Assembly: GCA_903892355.1 (NCBI GenBank)
Contig: CAITIE010000018.1
Span: 1 to 36,322 of the forward strand
DNA: 36,322 nt
Reading direction: 5' to 3'
Origin: an uncultured Pirellula sp.
Lineage (GTDB): Bacteria; Planctomycetota; Planctomycetia; Pirellulales; Pirellulaceae
The position numbers were made by a program, and so were the translations under genes. This document shows, piece by piece, positions 25,539 to 33,638 of the stretch; position 1 is the first letter of the stretch; each line of letters opens with the position of its first letter. Under the pieces are notes generated by a model. That model was not told the origin of the DNA. It made no database searches and saw nothing but the letters and a program-made list of their open reading frames with translations.

Positions 25539-27107
25539 ATGGGAGAGCAAGTGGGTTTTCATTGGAGCGCGAAAACCAAATTCAACTGCTACGTCGTCGG
25601 GTTCCTCCTATCGTCGATGGCAGTTCCAGCGTGCGCGCAATTGACGGGCGGTGGCCGTCCCTTTCGACCACTAGCGTCTTTGGCGACGGATCCACCTTCG
25701 GAGAACGCTACGGTTAGCGAATTACTCGGAGTGGATGAAAAGGTTCCAAAAAATCAGGAGTCGGCGAAGGAGTTGACGGACGAAGGCACTCGGCGTCCCG
25801 CGATCAAAGATCCTAAGGTAGAGGATGGGGGGGCAGTGAGGGATGGTGCCTCTAATAGGTCATCGTCAACGCCTTCTGGCGATAGCACCGCAAGCCAATC
25901 GCTGTCACCGACCTTTGGGGATTCCCTCAATCCATTCGGTTCGGGGCTTTCGTCGGACTTTGGTGGGATGTCCTCGGCGATCTCAGGGAATGCGTTTTCG
26001 GAAACGGACGCCCTAAGTACAGGCCTTAACTTCAATGAGTTTCCCAAGGAGTATCAAAGCGGATTGTTCTTAAGGAACGATCGATGGGCGATGAAGATTG
26101 GCGGCTATGTCAAAGCCGATTTGAATCGGGATTTTAACCCCATCGATTCGACCGACTCATTCAATCCTGCGACGATTCCAATCGGAGCGCCACCCCGCAC
26201 AAACTCACGTTTTCACGCGAGGCAAACGCGATTGAATATGGACGCGCGGTGGATCTCGGATTCGGGAGAGCCATTGCGGATGCTGGTTGAGGGAGATTTC
26301 TTTGGCGTCGGAGAGACCCTTCGATTGCGTCACGCGTACGGAGAGTACGGGAATTTCATCATCGGTCAAACGTGGACTACCTTTACACACCGAGCTGCGC
26401 TTCCCAACACGCTGGATTCGGTGGGGGATGTTGCGAGTGTCGGCCGGCGTCAAGCTCAGGTGCGATACACTCGGAAATGGATGGATGGCCGTTGGGCTTT
26501 CGGGGCGTCGGTAGAGAATGCATTGGTTACAGCGGATGACGAACTAAACACCTTCGGAACCGCACGAACACCATTTCCGGACGGAATTGTAAGGCTTCGT
26601 TATTCGGTAGATCGCGGGCAATTTCAGATTTCAGCGTTAGGTAGGCGACTGGGTTTTCAGCCCAACGATCGAGAAGTGATCCTCGGGCCCGCTGGGGGAC
26701 TGAACGGAACCGGTTTCTTCGACATTACGAAGCGAACGCGTCTTTATGGCGGTATCCTATGGGGACAAGGGATCGGTAGCTATCGCGACCTGCCCGATTT
26801 TGCTCGGGTCGATGCCACCTCCGGAGAAATCCTCCCTTCGATCGCATGGTACTCCGGACTAACGCATCAGTGGAACGATCGCTGGTCGTCCAACCTGACA
26901 TTCAGCGAGGGACAGGTCGACAATGCGGCTGGGCAAGCGGCCGAAAGCATCAACCGACTCCAGTACCTTGCGGTGAATCTCATCTGGCAACCGAGCAAGT
27001 ATACCTTTGTGGGTTCTGAGTACCTTTGGGGGACGAGGCGTGATTTGGACATGGAAGTCGGGCAAGCAAACCGATTGATGGTTAGTTTCGGCTTCCTGCT
27101 TCCGTAA
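25539..27107 (+). CDS. DcaP-like outer-membrane porin
   Basis: A 522-residue protein. A signal peptide ends near VPACAQ. A long low-complexity, S/T/P/G-rich linker (about residues 35-165) precedes a beta-barrel from about residue 185 (WAMKIGGYVKADLNRDF). RFHARQTRLNMDARW, YGEYGNFIIGQTWTTFTH, and alternating hydrophobic strands to the terminal phenylalanine (LMVSFGFLLP) match the DcaP trimeric outer-membrane transporter family, related to phosphate-selective porins O/P. Some members import acidic or aromatic compounds. The substrate here is not predictable. ATG at 25539 is the first start. GTG at 25551 has GGGAG 5 bases before it and is an alternative. A repeat array of dyads lies upstream and may regulate it. 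Confidence 0.88.
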   Translation: MGEQVGFHWSAKTKFNCYVVGFLLSSMAVPACAQLTGGGRPFRPLASLATDPPSENATVSELLGVDEKVPKNQESAKELTDEGTRRPAIKDPKVEDGGAVRDGASNRSSSTPSGDSTASQSLSPTFGDSLNPFGSGLSSDFGGMSSAISGNAFSETDALSTGLNFNEFPKEYQSGLFLRNDRWAMKIGGYVKADLNRDFNPIDSTDSFNPATIPIGAPPRTNSRFHARQTRLNMDARWISDSGEPLRMLVEGDFFGVGETLRLRHAYGEYGNFIIGQTWTTFTHRAALPNTLDSVGDVASVGRRQAQVRYTRKWMDGRWAFGASVENALVTADDELNTFGTARTPFPDGIVRLRYSVDRGQFQISALGRRLGFQPNDREVILGPAGGLNGTGFFDITKRTRLYGGILWGQGIGSYRDLPDFARVDATSGEILPSIAWYSGLTHQWNDRWSSNLTFSEGQVDNAAGQAAESINRLQYLAVNLIWQPSKYTFVGSEYLWGTRRDLDMEVGQANRLMVSFGFLLP

Positions 27108-27142
27108 AAAAACCCCAGTGGCAATCCCGTGCCGCTGGGGTT
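27105..27142 (-). terminator. Strong intrinsic terminator between convergent genes
   Basis: AACCCCAGTGGCA (27111-27123) pairs with TGCCGCTGGGGTT (27130-27142) over 13 bp with one G-T pair and a 6-base loop. Read on minus it ends in seven T, so it terminates the 27199-28683 gene. On plus the T-run is weak, so its use by the porin gene is less certain. Confidence 0.9.
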
Positions 27143-27198
27143 GAATGATTGATTTGCTCGTTCGCGCAGTGATTCAACCCTGCGTCGAGTGCAGACGC

Positions 27199-28683
27199 CT
27201 AGAACTGAATCTTATACTTGTTGGTCATGGTACGACGCATGTCCGAGATGGCTTGCTCCATCTGTGCCATCATTTGCTTGAACGAAGCATTTCCCTTCGC
27301 TTGGGCGACTTGGTAATACTTCATGGGCGAATTTGGATCGGCGTAGTTGCCATTGCCGCCGTAGCCAAACGACGCGTACCCGTAGCCGAGGTTTTGAACG
27401 TTGGTGCCGCTGAAGACTGCAGAAGTGTCTCCACCGGAACCGGCATCGTTGGCGACAGCTTGGGCACCCGAAGCGATGTTGGTCAATTGCATCGAAGCGC
27501 TATTGGTTCGCAACGATTTGGCCACTTCGGATGCGAATTGAACCAAGTCGGTATCGATGTTGAGGGTAGGCATTTCGTCGATACGATTCGCCATATTGGC
27601 ATTCCACTGAGCACGTTCGCCGGTGTTGTTAGCGGAGTAGTCTCGTACTCTGTGGACGACTTGAACGACCTTTTTGAAGTATTCCTTGGAGTTTTCTGCA
27701 ATCACGCTGGCACTCGATTCCTGCGTAGGAGCAGGTTTGGTCGCATCTGCAGTATCACCGGCAGCGGCGTTGTTACCGTTGGTATGACGATGGATGGTGA
27801 ACAGTCCCAGCAAATCGTCGAGTGCTTCGTGGGTGATTTCCCCCGTGAACTTCAGGATCTTTCCATCCGAGCTTGCGGTTTGGTTCCACTTGGTGAAATC
27901 GCCGATGGCAGACCCGCGGCGTTCAAAGACTTCGTTAAAGAAAGCCTTGGCGATTGGTGCCAGTTCCGATGGGGCTTCCTTGAACTCAAGCGTGATCGCG
28001 GTATCCGACAAGCTTCCCTTGTTCACGGACAATGTTACACCGTGCATGCCCGCAATCGATCGCGCGATTTTCTTGACATCTTTTCCAGCGATTGACTTCA
28101 AGCCAGCCAAGTTTTGCTCGAGGATTTCCGCGGAGATGAGGTCCTCCAGATCGACCGCAATCATCGCTGCGACTTCACCCAACTGGGCACCAGCAGCCCG
28201 CTTGAGATAATCGCTCACGCTGGGGCTGCGATCTTTCTTCAACCACTGACCGAGGAATTTGCGATCCGCGGGTCGAACGATGGACAGGACTTCGTTTTGG
28301 AGTGGAATGAGGTACATTTGGTTGGGCGTCCAAATCACCGAGCGATTGTTGACGTTGTCCACATATCCACCCATCCGCTTGGCGATCGCTTCGGCGCTCG
28401 GAGCTGCTTTCATGGCGGCGTAGCCGATTTCCCAACTTGGTTGCAGCGTTGTAAAGTTCAGCTCAGCGGCAATCTTGACCCGATCCACCCCAGCTGGCAT
28501 GTCAAATTCGAGGGGAGTACCCATGGAAAGCTTACGAATGGCATTCACATCCCCATGGAGGATGGCATTTGCAGGCTTTGGACAGGACTGCAGAACATCT
28601 CCCAAAGAGGGTTCGTTCGCCCGTGTCAAGGACGGAAACTGAAATGCGACGAGGAGGCCAAGACTACAGACTTTGAGTTTCAT
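27199..28683 (-). CDS. Secreted protein of unknown function
   Basis: A 494-residue protein with a signal peptide (about residues 1-22, ending SLTRANE). I do not recognise a known family. What is visible is an alternating helix/strand globular first half without enzymatic motifs. An A/T/S/G-rich linker lies near residues 310-330. The end is rich in Gly, Tyr and Asn (NLGYGYASFGYGGNGNY), followed by a helical tail with KQMMAQMEQAISDMRRTM. The composition suits an exported structural or binding protein. ATG at 28683 has AGAGAA about 8 bases upstream. It is convergent with the porin gene, with a strong terminator between them, and stands alone on its strand. Confidence 0.8.
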   Translation of the reverse strand: MKLKVCSLGLLVAFQFPSLTRANEPSLGDVLQSCPKPANAILHGDVNAIRKLSMGTPLEFDMPAGVDRVKIAAELNFTTLQPSWEIGYAAMKAAPSAEAIAKRMGGYVDNVNNRSVIWTPNQMYLIPLQNEVLSIVRPADRKFLGQWLKKDRSPSVSDYLKRAAGAQLGEVAAMIAVDLEDLISAEILEQNLAGLKSIAGKDVKKIARSIAGMHGVTLSVNKGSLSDTAITLEFKEAPSELAPIAKAFFNEVFERRGSAIGDFTKWNQTASSDGKILKFTGEITHEALDDLLGLFTIHRHTNGNNAAAGDTADATKPAPTQESSASVIAENSKEYFKKVVQVVHRVRDYSANNTGERAQWNANMANRIDEMPTLNIDTDLVQFASEVAKSLRTNSASMQLTNIASGAQAVANDAGSGGDTSAVFSGTNVQNLGYGYASFGYGGNGNYADPNSPMKYYQVAQAKGNASFKQMMAQMEQAISDMRRTMTNKYKIQF

Positions 28684-28912
28684 CGAATCGTTCTCTTACA
28701 AAAACAGGAGGGACAACGCTTCGTATTTTGGCTAGTGAACCTCGAAAATGCTACCGATAGCCGACCGATTAATGGCGAAAAATGACCTACTTTTTATAGT
28801 GTTCACGCCAATTTGCGACGGGCGAAATAGACAAATTGTGGGCCCGCGGAAAGCAACTCCGCCTTTGGCCGCTTGGATTCTGGTCGGCCCATGTTTTAGC
28901 AATCAGCCGGAA

Positions 28913-29575
28913 TCAGGCGTGGTCTTCTTCCCAAATTGAATGCGGGTCGAAACTCATCGATGCGATCATGCTCATGATCACGCAGCCAGCAAAGGCGACC
29001 GCAGCAGGTCCGATGTGGAACTGGACCATCCCTGAAAGCTTGATCAGCATCACTAAAAATGCGAGCAGCATTACATCCATCATGCTCCAACGACCTGAAA
29101 ACTCGATCACTCGATAGGCCCATGAGCGATGATGATGCTCGAGCCAACGGAACCAACACAGTTCTAGCAGCGTCAGCAACTTTGCGACTGGAAGAATTAT
29201 CGAAAACAGCAAAATGATCGTTGCGATGATCACGCTGCCTTCGTGATACAACTCGATGATGCCCCCGAGAATACTACTCGTATAATGATGGCCTAACTTC
29301 TCTATTTCTAAAATAGGAAGCACAATAGCGGCAGGAAAAAGCAGCATCGCCCCAAATGCGGCTGCTGCAGTCCGCTGCCGACTGGATCCCTTATCCACCC
29401 ATCGATCCACCACAGCTCCACAGCGGGGGCAAACGGAAATAGCGACCTCCTTCGCAGCGGCCACCGACTGGATCAATCCGCAGCAATGGCAGGCTTTGAC
29501 GCGACGCTCGGAGCTATTCCCAGTAACCGAAATGCTCGGAATTGGCTCTGCAGGATTACTTTCAAGCTCACTCAT
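28913..29575 (-). CDS. Paraquat-inducible protein A (PqiA)-like membrane protein
   Basis: A 220-residue inner-membrane protein. A zinc-ribbon-like pair CHCC (34-37) and CPRC (49-52) precedes about four membrane segments, including FGAMLLFPAAIVLPILEIEKLG, SVIIATIILLFSIILPVAKLL, VMLLAFLVMLIKLSGMVQF and AFAGCVIMSMIASM. These match one PqiA module. The E. coli PqiA has two such modules and works with PqiB (MCE) and PqiC in lipid transport between membranes. Here only one module is present and no MCE gene is near. ATG at 29575 is the start, with only a weak ribosome binding site. Single-module forms are known in other bacteria. Confidence 0.85.
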   Translation of the reverse strand: MSELESNPAEPIPSISVTGNSSERRVKACHCCGLIQSVAAAKEVAISVCPRCGAVVDRWVDKGSSRQRTAAAAFGAMLLFPAAIVLPILEIEKLGHHYTSSILGGIIELYHEGSVIIATIILLFSIILPVAKLLTLLELCWFRWLEHHHRSWAYRVIEFSGRWSMMDVMLLAFLVMLIKLSGMVQFHIGPAAVAFAGCVIMSMIASMSFDPHSIWEEDHA

Positions 29576-29699
29576 GCTACACCGCGATCAATGCTCGCCG
29601 CTATATGTTGGGTACTGCAGGGTTTGTTACATCGAATCTTGGGTTCGGGCTATTCGAAAATGGACTAGTTTGTCTTGCACTGAAAGCTAACCGATGGCA

Positions 29700-29927
29700 T
29701 CAGGGGACCTCGGGGGGCTCGTCTAAGAGTTTCTTAGCGCGTTCGAAATCTCTCTCCCGCACGACGACTTGCGTATAGCTCGCTGCATCAGGCCAGCCGG
29801 TTGATCCCCCAGTACCCGAACGCATCGCTTGGATGCCTGCCTCTTCAAGATGTCCGATCACGAGGGTGGCTTCAAGTTCGGTGAGAAAATCGCAAAGTAC
29901 AACTGGATTGTTCGGGTCGTGGTTCAT
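29700..29927 (-). CDS. DUF2007-like small protein
   Basis: A 75-residue protein. VVLCDFLTELEATLVIGHLEEAGI and VVVRERDFERAKKLLDE match the ferredoxin-like DUF2007 (putative signal-transducing) fold, where the first helix is followed by variable strand, then the VxxxDxxxAxxLL helix. The biological role of the family is unknown. The ribosome binding site is weak, and the next gene upstream is 130 bases away. Confidence 0.75.
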   Translation of the reverse strand: MNHDPNNPVVLCDFLTELEATLVIGHLEEAGIQAMRSGTGGSTGWPDAASYTQVVVRERDFERAKKLLDEPPEVP

Positions 29928-30057
29928 CGTATTACCGTCGTTTTATCATTACCATTATTTTGCTGCCGCATCGCGATTGCACAGGGGCCAATCACGCGGA
30001 CGAGTGATGCTGTTGCTACTCTTACACGCGTCTTCATGGCTGTCGCTCGCTTGCGGA

Positions 30058-30882
30058 TCATCGAATGCTTCGATCGGGGAATTTTCGCTTCACGACAGGG
30101 ATGCCTTCCTCGAGCATCCGATTGTTTAGTTTCATAACCAAGCTCGCTGACAGCAACCATAGCGCCCAAATGTCCTTTCCATCAGGATTCACGATGGCTA
30201 ATTCGCCGGCGGGTAATTCAAGGGCGTTCAAGCTGATTCGGTGGTCGGCGCTGAATTTCCGCAATGCTTCGAGTTCGTCGGCTCGAAATGTATTCGAGAT
30301 CACATACCCCTCGACTCCGCCCAAGTGCTGATGCAAATCGCCGTCGATGTCTGCGCCTATCTCCTCGAGGTGGTCCGCAATCGCACTGATTTGCTCGTCG
30401 GTGGGACCTTCTTCGGAAAATACGAACTCCGCGAAGTAGACCGCTTCGTCGCACGTGCACAACCGCCAGCCTGGTTGCGTCCCATCCCACATGCATTGAA
30501 AATTACGCATCGGATCGAACCGCTCGTCACCCGCCGCGATCGGATCCCATTTTCGATACCGGAGCGTTTCCTTAAAGCCGAGTCCATCCGGAAATAGTCC
30601 GACCCATTGAACTCGCATCCTGGTACCTCGCACCACAATCACACAATGGATTGAGTATTCATCGGACTCCCAAGCCGCAAAATAGGTTTTTCGACCGTCA
30701 GTGTTGTCGCTATCCGCGAGTTCGAAACAAGGGGTAAACCCCCAATCCTCCTCCGAAAATGGGCCCTGTTCCCAACAGTTGGCAAATAATCGCCCCTTAC
30801 GTGTCTTGAGCTCCAGCCGAATGACATCTTCATGCTCGGGATCTTCGGTCCAATATCTCCCGGTCGGGTGCTTTCGGCCCAT
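30058..30882 (-). CDS. Protein of unknown function, 274 residues
   Basis: No signal peptide or membrane segment is seen, so it is probably cytoplasmic. I do not recognise a family. The first half is strand-rich with many aromatic residues (RYWTED, GFTPCFELADSD, YFAAWESDEYSIH) and the second is more helical (DEQISAIADHLEEIGADIDGDL, ADELEALRKFSADH). ATG at 30882 has GGGAG 8 bases upstream. The gene stands alone on minus, divergent from the lactonase gene. Confidence 0.75.
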   Translation of the reverse strand: MGRKHPTGRYWTEDPEHEDVIRLELKTRKGRLFANCWEQGPFSEEDWGFTPCFELADSDNTDGRKTYFAAWESDEYSIHCVIVVRGTRMRVQWVGLFPDGLGFKETLRYRKWDPIAAGDERFDPMRNFQCMWDGTQPGWRLCTCDEAVYFAEFVFSEEGPTDEQISAIADHLEEIGADIDGDLHQHLGGVEGYVISNTFRADELEALRKFSADHRISLNALELPAGELAIVNPDGKDIWALWLLSASLVMKLNNRMLEEGIPVVKRKFPDRSIR

Positions 30883-31193
30883 TCCTATCTCCCTTACTTA
30901 CTCGGCAACATCGAACGACGCAGGCCGCAGTCTGGGGCCCTCCAAATGTTTTATCCCCAACATTGGATACGAAAGATGGGTGTTTGGAAAGCGACCCTCG
31001 TTTTTAGCAAAAAATGGATCGCTGGATTCGTTTCTAGCCCCGAGTGGTTTTAACCGAGGCTCATCATCCGTTAGACTATTCATCCGTTAAACTGAGCGAT
31101 TCGTGGACCGAGCGTCTACCAAACTTACTGCCAGCACGCTGGCCTTCGATTCGACATCGATGGTTTCCACCCTCTCTTTATGGACGATTCGTC
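30883..31193. other. Divergent intergenic region with a two-copy repeat
   Basis: 311 bases between the 274-residue gene (minus) and the lactonase (plus). It holds CATCCGTTA twice, 16 bases apart (31065 and 31081). No promoter can be called with confidence. Confidence 0.5.
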
Positions 31194-32249
31194 ATGCGAT
31201 CCATCTTCACCTTCCTTTGTTTCTTAATCACATTGAGTATGGCTGGTTCTCTGCAAGCTCAAACATCTGGTGTCCCGCAACCCCCAAGAACGCTGGGCTC
31301 GATCGAAAGGTTCAAACCCGAGTTCGATAAACTTGTAGGAGCCGACGCGAAGATCGAGATCTTGGCGGATGGCTTTACCTGGAGCGAAGGTCCATTGTGG
31401 ATGGGGGATGCCAAAAACGGCTACCTTCTGTTCACAGACATTCCAAGAAACTCCATTTTCAGTTGGTCTACTGGCCATGGAATCTCTCTCTTCATGCAAC
31501 CCTCCGGGTACACCGGTGTGACGTACTACGGTCTCGAACCAGGTGCTAACGGTCTGCTGAAAGACTCCAATGGCAACCTCGTCATGTGTGAGCACGGTGA
31601 TCGCCGCGTCAGTGTCTTGACACCCAACGGCGGCAAACGATCATTGGCCGACAACTACAAGGGCAAGCGGCTCAACAGCCCGAACGATGGCGTTCTGAAG
31701 TCCAATGGCGATATCTATTTCACCGACCCACCGTATGGGCTCCCCATGCGAGAAAACGATCCTCGACGGGAACTCGATCACTTCGGTGTTTACCGAATTT
31801 CGAAGGCGACCGGCGAACTGACACTGATCACCACGGAGCTTGCACGACCGAACGGTATCGGCTTCTCTCCCGATGAGAAGACGCTGTACGTCGCGCAAAG
31901 CGATCCGAACAAGGCGATCTGGATGGCGTTCCCGGTGAAGGATGATGGTACCGTGGGTCCCGGAAAACTCTTTTATGATGCGACCGACCAAGTCGGAAAG
32001 CATCCGGGTTTGCCGGACGGCCTGTCAGTGGATACCAATGGAAACGTTTGGGCCAGCGGTCCTGGTGGAATTTACGTTTTCAACAGCCAAGGTATCTTGC
32101 TTGGGCGAATCTATACCGGAGACCGCACGAGCAACTGCTGTTTCGGTGAAGATGGTTCGAGTTTGTTCATCACCGCTAACAGCAATCTTTGTCGGATTCG
32201 TACGAACGCGGTCGGCGTCGATTTTGCGAAACAAGCGTCTTCGAAATAG
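31194..32249 (+). CDS. SMP-30/gluconolactonase/LRE family protein, exported
   Basis: A 351-residue protein with a signal peptide (about residues 1-22, ending LQAQT). It is a six-bladed propeller of the SMP-30/gluconolactonase family, which hydrolyses sugar lactones with a bound metal. The four metal or active-site positions are present in order: Glu65 (WSEGPLW), Asn164 (LNSPNDG), Asn220 (RPNGIGF) and Asp275 (LPDGL). A periplasmic lactonase fits oxidised-sugar use next to other sugar-oxidising genes in this window. The frame is open back to 31044, but ATG at 31194 starts the signal peptide. A strong terminator follows. Confidence 0.92.
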   Translation: MRSIFTFLCFLITLSMAGSLQAQTSGVPQPPRTLGSIERFKPEFDKLVGADAKIEILADGFTWSEGPLWMGDAKNGYLLFTDIPRNSIFSWSTGHGISLFMQPSGYTGVTYYGLEPGANGLLKDSNGNLVMCEHGDRRVSVLTPNGGKRSLADNYKGKRLNSPNDGVLKSNGDIYFTDPPYGLPMRENDPRRELDHFGVYRISKATGELTLITTELARPNGIGFSPDEKTLYVAQSDPNKAIWMAFPVKDDGTVGPGKLFYDATDQVGKHPGLPDGLSVDTNGNVWASGPGGIYVFNSQGILLGRIYTGDRTSNCCFGEDGSSLFITANSNLCRIRTNAVGVDFAKQASSK

Positions 32250-32292
32250 TTTCCGAGTCGCGGTGCGACAGACGGAGCGTAGACTAATTGAA

Positions 32293-32324
32293 AAAAGCCC
32301 GCGAAGGATTTCGCGGGCTTTTGT
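32293..32324 (+). terminator. Intrinsic terminator of the lactonase gene
   Basis: GCCCGCGAA (32297-32305), loop GGAT, TTCGCGGGC (32310-32318), then TTTTGTTTT. The stem is extended by AAAA/TTTT on the outside. Confidence 0.95.
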
Positions 32325-32397
32325 TTTGCCATCAACCGCCCATCCTGGCGTTTTCCTATACCCGAACTAGTAGGACCCTCCCCATCCAAATAGTTAA

Positions 32398-32535
32398 GTG
32401 CCACCCACGTATCTGGATGACACCCCGAGATCACTATTCCCTGTTTTTGACTTTAAAGCTTTCGAGGTCCATTGGTGGGTTCCACCTATTTTCCGCTTGC
32501 AAAAACTTCAAAAGTGTCAAAAAGGTGGGTGGCAC
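32398..32535. mobile_element. REP/MITE-like element, copy 1 (138 bp)
   Basis: The ends are perfect 11-bp inverted repeats, GTGCCACCCAC (32398-32408) and GTGGGTGGCAC (32525-32535). An internal GGTGG-GTT-CCACC palindrome is near 32474. No coding capacity is seen. It lies in the 417-base gap between the lactonase terminator and the next PEP-CTERM gene. The GTGCCACCC motif and inverted ends suit a non-autonomous element moved by a REP-associated transposase, of which a fragment lies at the right edge. Confidence 0.8.
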
Positions 32536-32666
32536 AAATGGACGTATGCCCTCTGGATTCTTAACAAAATTCTCATCTAGCGGAACACCAACGTGCGTCT
32601 GAGCTTGCTAAACTACGTACAGGCATTGATGAGCATTTTAGTTAGGGTTTCGACAGAGGTGAGTTT

Positions 32667-33368
32667 ATGCGATGGATTTGGATTGCGAGTTTGATGTTGG
32701 TCTCGATGGTTTCATCCGCCAATGCCGACATCATCACACAGTGGAATTTTAATACTATCACGCCAGGAAATATCGCAACGGCAACTCCGAGTACGGGCAG
32801 TGGGAGCGTTTCGCTTTTTGGTGGAGTGACGACACCGACAACCGGTTCATCGGGAGCAGGATCTTCGGATACCGCTTCGCCAAACTTGGCTCTGCAAACG
32901 ACTACGTATGCGGCGCAGGGCGCAGCAGCGCGTGGAGTCGAGTTTTCCGTGAGCACCGCTGGTTTCACTGGAATCTCGGTTTCCTGGGATCAACGGCACA
33001 GCAATACCTCAGCCCGCGGGGTTGAGTTCTTCTACAGCACAGATGGCACAACCTTCACTTCGTTAGCCACGTTTACGGCGACTAGCGGTGACACGTGGTT
33101 CAACAATCGTAGCGTTGACCTCTCGACAATAGCTGCAGTCGACAACAATTCGACCTTCTCCTTCCGTATTCTGCAGCGTGCGACGAACGGAGCCAACTAC
33201 GAAGCCTCAAGCCCTACAGGTACCTATGCCTCAACCGGCACGGTTCGTTTTGACATGGTCACGATCAACGGTACGTCCGCAGTTCCCGAGCCGACTTCGA
33301 TGTTGCTTTTGGGTACAGTGTTCGCGGGCGCTGCTGGCTTTCGGTTTCGCCGCTTGATGACGAAATAA
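32667..33368 (+). CDS. PEP-CTERM sorting domain protein
   Basis: A 233-residue exported protein. The signal peptide ends near SSANAD (about residue 20). The middle is rich in G, S, T and A with beta-strand-like repeats (GVEFSVSTAGFTGISVSWDQRH, GVEFFYSTDGTTFTSLATF). The C-terminus is VPEPTS, a hydrophobic stretch (MLLLGTVFAGAAG) and RFRRL, a PEP-CTERM signal for exosortase-type sorting. ATG at 32667 has AGAGGT 6 bases upstream. A terminator follows. The partner or polymer it binds is unknown. Confidence 0.9.
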   Translation: MRWIWIASLMLVSMVSSANADIITQWNFNTITPGNIATATPSTGSGSVSLFGGVTTPTTGSSGAGSSDTASPNLALQTTTYAAQGAAARGVEFSVSTAGFTGISVSWDQRHSNTSARGVEFFYSTDGTTFTSLATFTATSGDTWFNNRSVDLSTIAAVDNNSTFSFRILQRATNGANYEASSPTGTYASTGTVRFDMVTINGTSAVPEPTSMLLLGTVFAGAAGFRFRRLMTK

Positions 33369-33401
33369 CGATCGGTTATCCAAATCGCGATAGTCGATGA
33401 C

Positions 33402-33425
33402 AAAGGCAGGGCAACCTGCCTTTTT
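33402..33425 (+). terminator. Intrinsic terminator of the PEP-CTERM gene
   Basis: AAAGGCAGG (33402-33410), loop GCAA, CCTGCCTTT (33415-33423), followed by TT. Confidence 0.88.
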
Positions 33426-33493
33426 CTATTTGTCTCTCGGGCGCGAGCCAACTCAATCGCCCCACCTCGACTCCCTGTCTGGCAGGTCGTTAA

Positions 33494-33638
33494 ATGCCGG
33501 CCTGGAATCTGGATAACACCCCGCGATCGCGATTCCTTGTTTTTGACTTTAAAGCTTTCGAGTGCCATTCGTGGGTGCCACCTATTTCCCGCTTGGCACC
33601 TATTTCCCGCTTGCAAAAACTTCAAAAGGGGAGGTCGG
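33494..33638. mobile_element. REP/MITE-like element, copy 2 (diverged)
   Basis: It shares most of copy 1's interior, for example TGTTTTTGACTTTAAAGCTT and CAAAAACTTCAAAA, and the left GTTA flank. The ends have changed to TGCCGGCCT on the left and AGGTCGG on the right, still roughly complementary. A CACCTATTTCCCGCTTG segment is duplicated inside. Its right part overlaps the 3' end of the neighbouring gene (33622-33624 stop). Confidence 0.75.

Noticed and set aside
27145-28095. A long plus-strand open frame (316 codons)
   Set aside because: It runs opposite the secreted protein at 27199-28683, which has a signal peptide, ribosome binding site and terminator. The plus-strand translation has no recognisable domain.
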